Source of the DNA: Serripes groenlandicus
Taxonomy: Eukaryota > Mollusca > Bivalvia > Cardiida > Cardiidae
Direction: 5' to 3'
Assembly: GCA_031761405.1 (NCBI GenBank)
Contig: JASEVX010000011.1
Location: 34,218,415 to 34,282,414, forward strand
DNA: 64,000 nucleotides
Shown here one piece after another: positions 20,641-33,400 of this stretch. How positions within the stretch are numbered: the first letter of the stretch is position 1; each line of letters opens with the position of its first letter. The translations under genes and the position numbers were made by a program. The notes below the pieces were generated by a model that made no database searches, was not told the origin of the DNA, and saw only the letters and a program-made list of their open reading frames with translations.

Positions 20641-21589
20641 TGTACTGAACTGAAAAGTGGATTTTTCATAATATTTAACTTTTGATGTGACAATGTTTTT
20701 TTTAAAATTGGATGTATGTTTAATAACAAAAAAAAGAAAAAGAAAGGTATGCTAATGGGCTTTATTTTTTGCTACATCCGTTTATAAAAGCCTTATGATA
20801 TGCATTTTTTTGCTATTTCAGCACATGAAAAAAAAACAAGTTTTCTCGCAAATTGCCAATATTTGAAAGATGATATGCTAATTGTTTGTCTTCTTGTGGT
20901 TTAAATATTATTCTGAAGTTATCTTATCCATATCTTTAGAAGTTCATGTGATAAGTTGTAATTGAACCTAAAAGATAGACGCTATTTTTCCCTAATGAGA
21001 ACCCATATTTGTCAGGTGAAAGAATAGAAAAGTTCAAAACTTTGAATTAAGGGAAAAATATATTTATAATATTTAACTTTTTCTAAAACTTCTTTAGGTT
21101 ATTGCAATTACTATCATTTATCAAAATTTAAAAAGAAAACTATATGTCATTGGGCAAATGATTTAGTTTGTCTTGTCTGAATGGCTAAAGAATGTTAAAA
21201 TATGATTATTTTTTTTGAAACATATCTTCAATTGTCATAAACTTTTTACAATATATTCTACTTATTTTCAAAACAATATGATACTGTACAAGATCTAGAT
21301 TAAAATTTATATACATGGACTTTAATATTTTCTTTTTACCGAGTTATATTACATAATCAAACATGGCGACTGGACAGCGCTTGGAAGGCTCACGAAAACA
21401 TTCAGTCCTTTATCTAAAACAAATTTAATCCACTTTTTTTTTAAATTTTGAAGCATTATAAAAAGGTATAATGACTAAACAAGTTTTAATTAACAACATA
21501 ATCAAAAGATTTAATAACAATGTAACATTTTTTATTTTTTTTCAGATATCCACTTCTCAGAACAGTACATCCTTAAATACATTTTCCGG
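20641..21589. other. Very AT-rich spacer
   Basis: Poly-T and poly-A runs throughout; no gene, RNA or repeat family recognised. Confidence 0.45.
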
Positions 21590-21915
21590 TTTTTTTAGTG
21601 ACGGACATTTTGGCGGTGCGATACTGTAGAGATAGATACTCTGAAACCAGAATATTCATTTTCAGCAAATATTCCACAGATGCATGTGGTTTCATTGACA
21701 CATTATATAATCTACGATTATCAAGACATCTTTCTGAACCCGAAATGGTGTTCAGTAATGGAGTAGAAAGAGATGTTTGAAGTAATTCATTGCCGATATT
21801 GTAATAAGACTTAAGCAATAGGGACGGATATTCCAGTCTAGATTTCGACGGGTGTCGACGAGTGTCTTCGGAATTCGCCTACTATAGCAATTGGCTCTGA
21901 CGAGACCCTTGCTAA
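21590..21915. repeat. Dispersed repeat of about 330 bp, copy 1
   Basis: GGCGGTGCGATACTGTAGAG, CACAGATGCATGTGGTTTCA, TTCATTGCCGATATTGTAAT and GTGTCTTCGGAATTCGCCTA match the sequence at 34412-34725 in the same order and orientation. Frames on both strands stay open here (21573-21818, 21752-21940). On the plus strand an ATG-less frame runs on to 22060. Where the two copies share this frame, the differences I could compare all change the amino acid, which does not suggest selection on a protein. Confidence 0.7.
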
Positions 21916-23279
21916 AACGGAAAGCTTCCGAATCATCCAAACCGCTTTGTTTTGTTATATGACGACGTTTTTAGAGATCATTGACTCGGGTTTCTCCTGC
22001 TTTCTCACGGAAGTAACCGAATTACGTTCAACAGGGGAAATATTAGACTTTCACAACTGAGTCCAAACCATACACAGTGTGCATATTTGTGTTTCCAGAA
22101 GTATGTTTTTAGCAATAACTACGTATTCCGAAGTTAGTCATGCGTATAATTCGTTTATTTTAATAATATTAAACTAGTTTTTAAGTGCGTACCCTATTTA
22201 CGGTCGATATTCGATGATAAAAGTCGGCTTAATTTATCCCGACCAAAATTTGATTTAATCAAAAGGGTTCGTTGCTGTCAAAAAATAACGTAATCGGGGT
22301 CAGTCATCTTTAACCAAAACGTTACGGCCAAACCAAATTAATTTCTTGGTCATAGAATTTGCTGCTTTTAAAATTTCGAAAACAAATGTCAATTTTGAAA
22401 TGCGACCTAGGGTCAGTTATTTATTTCAATCTCGTAAGAGTCTACAATTGTTATTATTTATTTTAACAATATAATTGTAAGGCAAGCACCTGTTTTACAA
22501 TGTTTTTAAAAACATAGCTGATTGCGCAGGCTTGCTCCAGTCTACTCGTATTGCACTGATAGTATCAGTTATAACAAGTAAATATTAGCAGGATACTCTT
22601 CTATAATTTAGTACTGAAGAATAAATAAGAATGTTGACAACACGTTGACTTTTGAATATCCCTTTTTCGCTAGTTTTTTTGGGTATAATCATCCAAAACA
22701 AAGGAATGTATTTGGTGTGGCATAATAAGTCTAAATGGAATACAATCAAGTACCTACAAAAAGGTAAATTTGTCGCCGCATAACTTTTCCAAGTGGAAAA
22801 CAACCATACAAGAATGTTGTGTGGTGTACTTGTGCGAGAAGCGACTTACCACACGGGGCTTGGTCCGTCTGATATGCCGGTAATGATTTAATTGTGGTCC
22901 CAATGATGGCGAACAGGAAGGATATTTACCAGAATTCGCAAAGAAGTTGGTTAATTCGTTGATTTACACTTCCAAAGCAACGTCAATATAAAGTCTATTT
23001 GTAGCTTGGCTCAGCTGGGGATGACTCTCAATATATTTAACAATCAAACTACAAGTGGATTTTATAAGTAATCAACATATATGTGTAGGGAATGAAGCTA
23101 ATCACTGTTAATGTATCATACTATACACAGCTAATGATGTTTTCTAATCATCTAAATCAACATATATATGTATGGAATCAAGTTAACTGTGTCATACTGT
23201 AAACAGCTAAAGATGTTTTCTAATCATGTAATTCAATATCGATGATATATAACGTAATAAGTTGCCAAGAGAAATGGCG
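21916..23279. other. Unassigned spacer
   Basis: A short frame from ATG 21959 to TGA 22060 (33 codons, starting MTTFLEIIDSGF) is open but has no recognised domain. GAATGTTGTGTGGTGTACTTG near 22812-22832 is a SINE family A body fragment. GTTGCCATGGTGAA at 23280 follows. Confidence 0.35.
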
Positions 23280-26200
23280 GTTGCCATGGTGAAAGGAATT
23301 TGTTAATACCGGAAATGTTCAATAGTCTTCCAATAAAGTATACTTTGTTATTTGTCGTAGAAAATTAGTTTTTAGAAATACCATTTAAAACTCTATGTTT
23401 TCCACACCGAACCATGTTTTGAGACAAAATATTTATTGTTTATACTGTTTAAGAAATGTGCCAAACTTGTGGGTTAAGAAAATAAAGGCAGTGTTCTGCT
23501 CTGTTATCAAATTGTCCTTTGGCATTAGCGCTAATGTATAAGTGATATCAGCAGCGACACCTTCAAGGCTTCGTTAATATAAAGAGTTTGATTACTTTTG
23601 ATCGTTCGTGCATCTATTATACAGTTGTGTGTCCTGTTTTGGCATCACGTTAATGTAATTAGCATACCACATTGAGGGGTACTACGATTTGTCAGTACCT
23701 ATAAATAATATTGTATTTCAACAAAGTGCTCGATTAATGCTCTTTCGTGGGCATGCGCAGCCACAGGCTTGTCTGAGACTTGAACTACGAACACATGTCA
23801 CAAGAAATATTTTCTCCCAACATGAATTATTTAGTATATTTAATAAATATTTTCGCGTGTACGCAAGCATTCAGAGAAGTATGGTTTTGTACATGAAATA
23901 TCATCCATAAAACGTATAGTATATATTTATATAAAGTGCACTGACAATTAAAGCAAAAAAAGGGGGTATACGAATGATTGGCTATTTGAATAAATCAATT
24001 ATTCGTGTTCCCGTATCCCGTATCAATATTTCAATCAACGTGTTACAGCTTGTGTCTTCGCTATCAATACTGAAATCATAAAATGAATAGACAACTCAAC
24101 ACACCATGTGGAACTGATATTAAACTTACGCATTGCGACTCCAAAATATATTATTTTAAAAAGTTAATTAACCGTTTAAGCCTCTAGTGTTTATTGGGAT
24201 AGGTTTTAATTTTGTACCATGGGGACCGGGTGACGTAATCGAAAAGGGAGCAGCCAACATTATTATTGTTAAGAAAAACTCGGTTATATGTTTGAAAAAA
24301 AACAACACCTTTATGAATAAATAAATTGTATAAAATTATTTAAGAAACAGCAAGATACAAAATACGTATGTCTTCTTCCGTTATTATAAAACTTTAGACA
24401 CGTATTTAATAACTTTCCCCCAACTTCCTAGGCTACGCTTTTTTAATGGTTTAGTTTACGACCCGATTTATAAAAGCTCAAAAAACAGTTTCTGGCGATG
24501 TGTTTGCCTATTTACAATATTGAGATTTTTAAATAAATGGGTAATCTTTAAAAAAATCAATAATGATTCATTTTAATTAGTACACATTACAATATAGTTC
24601 TAGAAACTGTCAAAACAACGTTAACCCAAATATGCAATAGGCAGGACCGTAACGTGATCCATTCTATTACTTGTAAATGCAGCCTGTCATCACTTGGCGA
24701 TTTTGGTCATTCTTTTTTAATAGACGACAAGGTGTCATCGGTTCCCATAGAGTAATTAAGTTGTCTCTGCTTCCTTCCGTTATGATAACTTAGCTGTTTT
24801 CACGATGTTATCCGATTTCTAAAATTCATTGGATTCGTACCCGGGTTTTCATGTTTCGTTCGAGATGAACGATTCGTACCAACTGGTTTTCGCTCTTTGC
24901 TCTTGGGGAACTGACTTGACCATTTTCTTTTGTTTATTTTTCAGTTTTCTACCGGCAAGTTCAAAACGAGTAAAGTGACATTATAAACAAACAAAACAGA
25001 CTTAATACGTATTGCTATATTTTGACTATACATGAAAACTTTCATAATGCTCAATCTTGATCATAAATATCTTCTTTTTTTTTTTTAAATTACTTCGTAT
25101 TTTTTGTTTATATACTCCCGTTGTTGCTATCATACTTCTGCTAAACTGGAAGGAGAATAGACTTCCCCCTCTTCTTCCAAAGCTTGTGTCACACTTAAAT
25201 TATAAATAAAGGCAATACACCTTAATATATGTTAATAGTTAAGCACCTATGGTTTGTGTTTATCTAATTGATCTAGTTAGAAGATTTAAAACAGTTTATT
25301 GGTAAAAAAAAAACTTGAGAAACTTAAGCTTGTATGACGCTTTATTGTTGCAGTGAACGTTAAGCAAACTGTTGACCAAATGGTTTCAGGACTAAACTTG
25401 TCATTTCACGATTAAACTTCACATGCTGAATATCACATAGATCGTAGCATATAAAACGTTTAATCCCTACGTCAATATTGACCCTTTCTGCTCTTGGTAA
25501 CCTTTTTATATAGGCCAAGGTAGACAGGTGAGCAATATATGCATATCTCAGCCTTCTTGTTTAAAATAAAGGGACATTTGGCCTTCTTGTTCGAAATGTT
25601 TATATCCTGTCTGTTTGCCAGGTTATTTAAATGTACTTTAACTGTAACTTGTAACTTTATATGTTATGTATTAAACAGCCTACATGCGGACACGGCTACT
25701 TTACTTTCCCACATAGACAGTTTAAGATAAAAGTATTTACTTATTGTTTTTCAATTGATCAACGTGTTTACTGAATAAGTAACCATTACTTATGACGTCG
25801 GTGACAACAACTCTGTCAAGGAGGGAAGCTTTGTATCATTAGTGCCGATGCCATTGCCCTACAGTTGGTCAAACATCGAGTCCCCCAGTCACCAGATGGA
25901 CACTCTGATTATTACAGAACTAAGTCGGTGTTTATGTGTAGGCAATGCTGTTTCGGATAGACTATTGATGCTGAGGAAGGGAATTAACAATCGAGCACGA
26001 GATATGACGGCTATGAGTTTGTATCACTCAACACAATTAACCTGAGTATGATCATTGTCACAATAGTTTATATACATCTAGCTTGCTTGTGTGTTTGTTT
26101 GTATTTCATCAAATTTAAATTATGTGTCATTTAGCTTACTACGTGGTTTTCATAGGAGACATCACACATTTGATACTTACATCAATGTCATTGTTTAAAA

Positions 26201-26357
26201 CATATTTCTACAAAGGTCAGGTATATATGTCTGAGTAGTATGTGCCTGATTCATGTGACAAATCAAGCTAATGCAATAAAAGACTTTTGAAACATTTGAA
26301 GAGAACATGTTCTCCTGTCATTTTACCAGGTTGATATATTTCTTTTAGTTTAGTTGT
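23280..26357. other. AT-rich spacer of about 3 kb, no gene seen
   Basis: It starts with the X-box-like GTTGCCATGGTGAA (23280-23293). Frames at 23689-23910 and 25842-26045 (starting MPMPLPYSWSNIESP) have no domain or codon signal that I can recognise. Poly-T runs lie near 25074-25086 and a poly-A run near 25305-25313. No RNA gene is seen. Confidence 0.45.
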
Positions 26358-26480
26358 ATTGAGGTTTAACGGCTTTTTTAAATTCTATTTCGGTTATATC
26401 ACGGCGACATTTCATTTAGTCATGCTACCTTGATAATCAAACAAGTATTAGGCTAGGAAATGTGCCTTGCTCAAGGGCAA
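26358..26480 (-). mobile_element. Truncated SINE (family C), minus orientation
   Basis: On the minus strand: GACTAAATGAAATGTCGCCG followed by TGATATAACCGAAATAG, ending in GCCGTTAAACC. Only the 3' part remains. The same body occurs at 27957 and 33233. Confidence 0.65.
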
Positions 26481-27075
26481 GTCCCGAACACATCTAGTTA
26501 ACACGTTATATATTACTCACGAAAAGGTTGATATTATATTGAATATCATATTACTTCTGCACGTACTTTTGATAACATTTATGATAGGACAAAATCCGCT
26601 TGGAGACAGGTCAAAATTCACAAATGCAGATGGTTTTTGTTTTTATTGTAGGCGACTATATAAGGAGTACAATTTAAATGTTACAAAAGTTCTTTTTCAA
26701 AGCAGACGATTATAAACTGTTCATGTCAATCTGCGATATCACCCGCAATCAACCCTTTAGTATATATACCTTAAACCGTAGAATACAAGTACGTGGGAAA
26801 TGTGAAGTTTATGCATTCTGTGTTCCGAATAAGGGTAAACATAAACCACCTGTTGTTTTCCCTATCATGTGAATATCTGGAACGTTGCCACATCCGGCCG
26901 TGACAACTTTATCGATTTGACATACGTGCGTGTTTCCGTCGTCGGGACATCAGAATTTGAGTCTATATACAGACGTTTTAGGATAAATTGTTCAATTGTT
27001 CATGTTCAGATAAAAACTATTTAGTATACAGTTGCGCACATACTTAAAGCACATGCCCGCGTTTTGCTGAATTTA
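26481..27075. other. Spacer, no gene seen
   Basis: Two overlapping frames (26467-26715 and 26678-26872) have no recognised domain. No repeat was found. Confidence 0.4.
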
Positions 27076-27299
27076 TCAACCCGTTCACACATACAGACGT
27101 TTTCAGACGCCTCTGCAGCAAATCGACTTTTGACAAAATAGTGACAAAAGAAAAAAATGCTCATAATGAGCAATTTCTCCCCTTGCCTCAATGTTTTCAA
27201 CTCTGTTCAACGATTAAACTTTCCTTTTTAGAGGTTAACCGTTGTATTAAGCATATGGTTTCACAGTCGTCTGCTTCAGATGTGTTGTATGTGTGTTAA
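27076..27299. mobile_element. Family T foldback MITE
   Basis: It runs from TCAACCCGTTCACACATACA, with CTCTGCAGCAAATCGACTTT, the centre GCTCATAATGAGCAATTTCTC, and the returning arm GTCGTCTGCTTCAGATGTG, to GTATGTGTGTTAA (TTAA at 27296-27299). The left TTAA is mutated to TCAA. Confidence 0.8.
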
Positions 27300-27485
27300 T
27301 CAAGTTATTTCTATAAATGTTTTGCTACGCTATGTTACTTACCCTTATTCTTTGTGTAATCTATTTGATAAATGATAAGAAAACACTGCCTTCAATAATC
27401 CAAATACCTTCTTTGGAAACAATGCTTTCAAGTTACTTCAGTTTTTTTAAATTATACTTTCAATTACAGAGATTTTCTATATTTT

Positions 27486-27543
27486 TTATTCAACGTTTTC
27501 AAAGTCGTCTGCTGCAATCTTTTTGTATGCGGGAAAAGGTTAA
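27486..27543. mobile_element. Family T right-end fragment
   Basis: TTATTCAACGTTTTCAAAGT leads to CGTCTGCTGCAATC and GTATGCGGGAAAAGGTTAA (TTAA 27540-27543). A left partner is not clear in the preceding 150 bp. Confidence 0.65.
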
Positions 27544-27774
27544 TGCCAACATAATATGATATATGCTGTCAGTGAAATAGAAATAAAAAATGACAGTTAC
27601 AACTTTGCATATTTCAGCAGTTTATTTTTAAGATTCTGGGCGCATTTTTCCACTTTACAGAATTAAAGTTCAGAAAGTGCGTATGTCATATTTTATCTAG
27701 GTACCTGTAGGTCTATTGATCCATAGATCGTGAGTTTAAATCCCTCAAAGGACTATATAAGGAGGAGTAAACTG

Positions 27775-27890
27775 GGCGGAAAGTGTCTTCCCGTGTTAGC
27801 CTGCGCGGCATACTTAGGCAGATAAGGGTCGAAACTTTACGCAGAGTCTATAATGTTGGTTTTCTCGTGGAACGGTTCATATTGTGATAT
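27775..27890. mobile_element. Family G half copy
   Basis: GTGTTAGCCTGCGCGGCATA, GGGTCGAAACTTTACGCAGA and GTTGGTTTTCTCGTGGAACGG make up one arm. The other arm and most of the middle are missing. Confidence 0.75.
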
Positions 27891-27956
27891 TTGATCAACC
27901 GGATACGGAATCCTGCATATATCAGTCTTCGTTGTTGTTTTTGTTTGTTTGTTTGA

Positions 27957-28075
27957 ATTGTGTTTACGCCATTTCAACATTATTTCACTTATATCACGGC
28001 GACATTTCACTAATTCATGATCCCTGTGTAAACAAAACAGTTCTAGCCTAGGAAATGCCCAAGAGCAATTCACCA
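27957..28075 (-). mobile_element. Truncated SINE (family C), minus orientation
   Basis: The minus strand reads GGATCATGAATTAGTGAAATG, TCGCCGTGATATAAGTGAAA and TGAAATGGCGTAAACAC. No tRNA head remains. Confidence 0.7.
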
Positions 28076-28614
28076 TGACGTCTTCATTTGGTTTCTATTT
28101 TATAAGAGTTTTGACAACTTAATGGGCTACTGGTCTCCTTTGATTCAGACTTGGTACAAAATAATGATTAAATATAATACACTGAGAAAAGCCAGGGTGC
28201 CGCATTGAATATTTTATAAGATGTTATCTACACAGAAACATAAAACTATTAAAGAATAAGACACCATTTTCTTGACGTAGACAAACGTAATAAGCCTGAC
28301 AGTTTGAACATGTGTGTGATATTGAAAGCATGACATATGAGCGTCTAAATTCGTTATAAACTTCCTTTCGGTCACAGACGATGTTTGACAGCAATAGATT
28401 GTCCGGAATAATCATTTTCCCACACACTAAATATGTCACACCAACTACGTCATTTGTATTTCTCTCGTTTCAATATGATAGATCGAGACATTTCTACACA
28501 TCCGGATGAGATAAATATCGACACTCATGACATTTCAAGAGGTATATCGTGGTTTTATACACTACGTGGTACATTTTGTGGCCATTGTGTACTATTCATT
28601 TCTTGCGTTTGATG
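28076..28614. other. Spacer, no gene seen
   Basis: No recognised feature. Confidence 0.4.
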
Positions 28615-28787
28615 TTTAGCTCAACTGAGCAATAAGTGCTCAAGTTTAGCTAATGTGGCCTGATGTCCGTCGTCAATAATTTATTTAAATTTCATCTCCG
28701 CCTAAGCCGCTGTTTTGATTTCGAAATAACTTGATAGGATTGATTCTTTTTTTAAGATTATTAAAATAAATGTGTTCCGTAACTATG

Positions 28788-28801
28788 GTTGCCATGGCAA
28801 C
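28788..28801. promoter_or_regulatory. Perfect palindromic X-box-like motif within a repeat
   Basis: GTTGCCATGGCAAC is a 14-bp perfect palindrome matching the RFX X-box form. It belongs to the AGCTCACCTG-type element body, where related GCTGCCATGGAAAT and GTTGCCATGGAAAT strings occur at about 42304 and 42420, so it need not regulate any gene. Confidence 0.3.
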
Positions 28802-28970
28802 CGAAAGGAAAATCTTTAAAGAAAAGGTGAAACTCTCCTTGTGCACATGGGGGTCAAAATTAGCACCGCCCCGGGAGTCACCTGTTTTACACAGAGACAT
28901 AAAGGGGAAATATTTGAAAATATTCTGTTCTGAAACCAAAAGGCATAGATCTTAAATATTTAGCGTCTAA

Positions 28971-29090
28971 TACAGAAAATCCAGGAGGCGAACAGTTTCT
29001 ATTCGGGTTAGCCTGCGCGGCATGCTTTGGCAGATCCGGGTCGATGCTTTACGTAGAGTCCACACCGTTGGTTTTCTCGTGGAACGGCTT
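28971..29090. mobile_element. Family G half copy nested in the dispersed element
   Basis: ACAGAAAATCCAGGAGGCGA, GGGTTAGCCTGCGCGGCATG, TCGATGCTTTACGTAGAGTC and GTTTTCTCGTGGAACGGCT form the right half of a family G copy. The host sequence on its two sides, AAAATATTCTG followed by AAACCRAAAGGC, is partly repeated. Confidence 0.75.
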
Positions 29091-29689
29091 TTTTTATATA
29101 TATATATATAGGGAGAAACTTTGAAAATATTCTGAAACCGAAAGGCCTAGAGCTTAGATATATATATATGGTGAAGCTTTGTCTGGTAGTCCTCTTCAAA
29201 GATTGCTAAAAAATGCCCCAGGGGTCCCAATTGGCCCCGCTCCTGGGGTCACCTGTTTAACCTTGAAATGTATCGGGGAAAACTTGTGTTGTTTGGTAAA
29301 ACAACACATTACTATAAAGAAGAGGATTAATTTTCACTATATTCTTATAGCGAAAGTTAGTTTATTCTTATAGTGGATTTTGTTTAATCCTTCTAGAACA
29401 AAACGGGCCCTCTTGCCAAAACGTAAAAATAGCCATCTGTGCATCCATGAAAGCTAAAAGTTACGAGTCAGGTTTTGACTTGAGTAGGGTGCAAAAACAC
29501 AATAATCATTTCCAGGATTCATCATCATCTCAAGTATTGTCATTACTTGCTCTCTACCATTTCTTATGTCGGTCTTAATTGACAAGTTTGTGTTGCAGAG
29601 CCATAAAACCCAATCCATTCATTCTCTCAAAAAATGATATGTATAAATAATTCAGGTGAGCGATCAAGGGCCATCCTGGCCCTCTTTTT

Positions 29690-30283
29690 AAACCGTGATC
29701 TCTGAAAAGGGGAGAAAAAAGTATTCCATCATGTTATCTAATTGAATAGTCATATAACTTAAACCAATACACCGACTACTAGAGAAATTTTCTTGAAACA
29801 AGACATGACTTAGGAAGTATAATGTTCACAAAAGAGTGCATTGTGCGAAACTAAGATATTCAACTTCTATTTGTCTATTATTTAAAAATAAATACTCTGA
29901 GGCGTTTCATGTGGAAGACTTTAAAGTAGAAACTATTGTACTTAGTAGATCGTGAGAGGCATGCTTAGGGCGACTTTAACCGCCTCTTTTTATCACCAGA
30001 AATGCTATAACAAGTTCTTGGCTTGAAGAGTATTTTAAAATTGAAAGTAAAATAATTCCTGATTGGCTTTATAAGAAAATGGTTGTATATTGATAAGTAA
30101 GAAAGAGAACTTGAATTTAAATTAAAATGGTTGGTGACCACGATCACACACATAGCGGTAAGCAAAGGTTTAAAGAGTGACAAAGTAAAGATAACTGGCT
30201 TCAATGAGAAATAATACATAGAATGCGATCAACGATATATAAAGCTTATTATTCCAGGTAAATGAGAAAATGTCAATCCTGAA
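29690..30283. other. Spacer, no gene seen
   Basis: AT-rich; a minus frame at 29965-30219 has no recognised domain. Confidence 0.4.
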
Positions 30284-30434
30284 ACATTTTCCCGAGCCAC
30301 ATACCACATGTCTGCAGTAGATGACTTTGTCAACATATAGGCAAAAAACAAGGCAAAGCTCTATATGAAAGTTTGTTAATTTAATAGAGTTGAAAATATT
30401 GTGACAAGTTTAGAAATTGCTTGTTCTGATCTTT
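30284..30434. mobile_element. Family T left-end fragment
   Basis: CATTTTCCCGAGCCACATAC, TGTCTGCAGTAGATGACTTTG and AATAGAGTTGAAAATATTGTG follow the left half of family T in order. The right half is absent. Confidence 0.6.
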
Positions 30435-31372
30435 TGTTTCATTTTATAACGATGCATTCACATGTGCATATTAACAGGCCAGCCTGAGTCTTCACTGTAC
30501 GCAGATGCATTAAGACCGCTACAATGCTAGACGCTGTTCAAATAAATGTGACCATGAAATAAGGTGAAGGGAACAGTGTGTGTACATTATTGACATTGCC
30601 GGTATAAGCAGAAGGGTTCTTGCTTTGAGCATCTTCTACGTTTTGTTTGCGTTTTCGAAAGATGACAGCTGCAGTGACGATGCCAGTTGACGGGATGAAG
30701 GGATTCAGATATCTCATCTGGTGTTGACAAAGAGATGTGTACAGTGTCTGAACTGTTCACCAATAGTTATATAGTGGGTCTTTGTCTAAAGTTATCAAGA
30801 GCCCCATGTGTGGCCGAATCGACAGACCGGCCTCCTGGTTTGCTTATTAGCTCTTTTCGGTTGATCCAGTTCTTATCCTTCCGCAACGATTTTAATAATC
30901 TTGATTAAGTTTTATAGTGGGTAAATATGTTGTATAATTACGATACAAATAGCTACTACTTTCAGAGTAGGTTAGAAGGGTTTTTTATTACATCTACATG
31001 CCAAATGTAAAAATAGTAGAAGTCCACTATAGGAGACGCCAATTCTTACTTAAAAGAGCAGTGCTTTTATAATTGTTGTAGGGTTTATGATGTCAAGTCA
31101 AATACCATTTATGAAAATGTAAAAGCTCCATTTCGTATAGTTTCAAAGAAATATATATTTATTTTTAAATTTACATTTACTGATATATTTATCATTTATA
31201 GTTTGTCATACTATAAGTACCCGAGTGTCACCTGCTGTGATTTCAGAAGAGTAAGTCTATTTCCCTATTTATTTAATTTATTCTGTTTAAACGTGCAAGT
31301 CCCGGAACATGGTCATTTCAGACACCAATGTTTATCGTTTCGACATTTGTTTGTGTAGGCGACCATTACGAT
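30435..31372. other. Spacer, no gene seen
   Basis: Mixed composition around 30480-30860 without a usable frame; AT-rich after that. No repeat family recognised. Confidence 0.4.
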
Positions 31373-31569
31373 GGCTTGGCGTGAAACGGTTGTATCTAAA
31401 ATTGGTAATTGTTTACCAAGGTTAATCCCCTCGCCATAAACAATGGAAATTTAGGTGCCATTGCTCGTTCTAAAATTGCATTGTTTACAAAAGGGTCGAA
31501 ATTGCCCCTAAACCCCTAAACCAGGGTTTTCAAAATAGGTTTTAAGTTACAACTGTTTCACGCCAAGCC
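31373..31569. mobile_element. Small TIR element, 22-bp ends
   Basis: GGCTTGGCGTGAAACGGTTG (31373 on) returns as TACAACTGTTTCACGCCAAG plus CC at 31548-31569: 22-bp inverted ends with one mismatch. The interior has ACAATGGAAATTTAGGTGCC and CCCCTAAACCCCTAAACC. No exact target duplication could be placed. Confidence 0.7.
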
Positions 31570-33232
31570 CTCGATTAGTTATAGAAGTATTATCCCTTGA
31601 AGTTACGACATTGTGCTGATGTATAAACTACGGGTGGTGTAGATTTTTTACCCGCTCCATCATGTGTATAATTTGGTAGGGGACCTACCCTCGTAATGCT
31701 TGATCTCAAATATTGAACCTCCGATATCCTGTTTTAGTATAATATCTTTGGAAAACTATAAGTCCCGTAGATGAGACCAATTCTGACCACAGTGTGCAAC
31801 TTTTGTATTGTTACACAAGGTTTTGTTAAATCATATATTTCAAGGCTAAATCTTATGTGGTTTCACAGATCTGTCTCGACACGAAATCGCAAGGACATGT
31901 TTCCCATTGGTTCTAGGACTGCAATACGCATATCCCCATTTTCCAAACACCGGACAGAAATTGAGAGAGAGAGAGAGATTATGCAGCGACAAAATACTAA
32001 TGAGTATTCTTTATTACATGCACTGCTATTCCCTCAGGGCTTAACACAGATGTACTTGTATATTACGATTTCTCAACATAAATATTGAACTCTACGTATT
32101 ACATAGCCTGTGGACAGGACGATCGTTACTTTGACAATATAAAAGCTACAATCTGGATCTTGCAACTGAAGTTCAAGATCAAACTAAGATCAAAGCATAC
32201 TAATTCTGAACGATAACCATACAGTCAACCTTCAAACGTGTTAGAGGTAGTGACACCCTTCCCATATTTATTGAGATTAAACGAAGGATCCTCTACTGTG
32301 TCTAGGTAATTATTCTGAATGTGCGTCGCATAAAAAGAGTTAAAATGCTGCTCATTCACATCGCACGTTTTATTCGTTGTGAATGCGAATACGAATTTAA
32401 CCATACTGACTGTCATGTGTTGATGTTCGAGCGTAAACCCTGGACATATATATGTTTTTATACCCTGTTCAACTTGCTGAATGTATATGATGATAACTTT
32501 TGAATATACATTTTCAATTTAAATGATAAGATGCATAATTTGTGTTCATGTAGGGTGTTGTTTCATAGAGGTTACCGCACATAGCGTTACCATAAAAGCA
32601 TCATTGTAGCTACTAAACATTTTCTTCTTCGTTAATTTATTACAAATAATGTTACAATATGTATACACGCATGTATTTACATCGTAAAATTAACAGAACG
32701 AATCAATAAATTATAATTTTTAGTTATATATATCATATCATGCAAACTGATATATAATGTTGGACTTTTTAAAATGAAATAAAAGTCGTTAACAGAGACA
32801 TGTACAATTATATGTATCTGGAGTCAAAAAGTAAAATGATCTAAAGTAAAATTGAGGAGATTAAGTTTAAGTGAGTGATAATAAAATAATGAAGGGTTTA
32901 TCTTAAACAATTATTTGACATACATTACTTCAATTTCCATTGTTCATTTCCTGTTAAAAGTTCAATTGGACTTTTAATAAGACTATTTCCTGTTCAAAGA
33001 TAAACCATAACTATAGTAAACCTTTGTAATTGATATGTGTAATTCATTTTAAAAATACCGAATATCTTAGACGCAGTACTTTACAAGTAAGAGAGTCATA
33101 TTACGAATACACACTTTCTCAATCATTTATATCCTGTTGGTAATTGGTAAAGTATAAAGAATGTTAAAACAAAATAATCTTCATCGTTATTAACTAATAA
33201 ATCTTCTTAATTTATTGTTAGATGCAATTATT
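31570..33232. other. AT-rich spacer, no gene seen
   Basis: A 105-codon plus frame at 31771-32088 contains a short (GA)n-derived run (REREREI) from 31964-31978 and has no domain. Paired frames at 32225-32503 are shadows of each other. Nothing else is supported. Confidence 0.45.
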
Positions 33233-33400
33233 GTTTTACGCCGTTTTCAACATTATTTCATTCATAAAACAGCGACAATTCACTTATTCATGATCCCTGG
33301 TTAAAAAAATCAGAACTAGATTAGGACATTTATTTGACCGCCGCTGGGTATCGAACCTTGGACGCCCGGTTCTAAAACCTCGATGCTAATAACTCGGCGG
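33233..33400 (-). mobile_element. tRNA-headed SINE (family C), minus orientation
   Basis: The minus strand begins CCGCCGAGTTATTAGCATCG, has the B box AAGGTTCGATACCC, then GGATCATGAATAAGTGAATTG and the tail TGAAATAATGTTGAAAACGG ending in CGTAAAAC. It is short but has both head and tail. Confidence 0.8.

Larger units (their letters stand above)
28615..29689 (+). mobile_element. AGCTCACCTG-type dispersed element, interrupted
   Basis: The left end is TTTAGCTCAACTGAGCAATAAG then GTCCGTCGTC. The body has GGTTGCCATGGCAACCG, two copies of the GGGGTCAAAATTAGCACCG / GGGGTCCCAATTGGCCCCG type module, and CTGAAACCRAAAGGC. The right end is TTCAGGTGAGCGATCAAGGG with CCATCCTGGCCCTC. This organisation is familiar from repeats abundant in mollusc genomes. 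A family G half copy sits inside it at 28971-29090. No protein is encoded. Confidence 0.7.

Noticed and set aside
21959..22060. Short ORF starting MTTFLEIIDSGF, possibly exonic
   Set aside because: It has no recognised domain, and the frame upstream lies in a dispersed repeat whose copies differ by amino-acid-changing substitutions.
31771..32088. 105-codon plus ORF
   Set aside because: Includes a GA-run peptide and has no recognised family; chance frame in AT-rich DNA.
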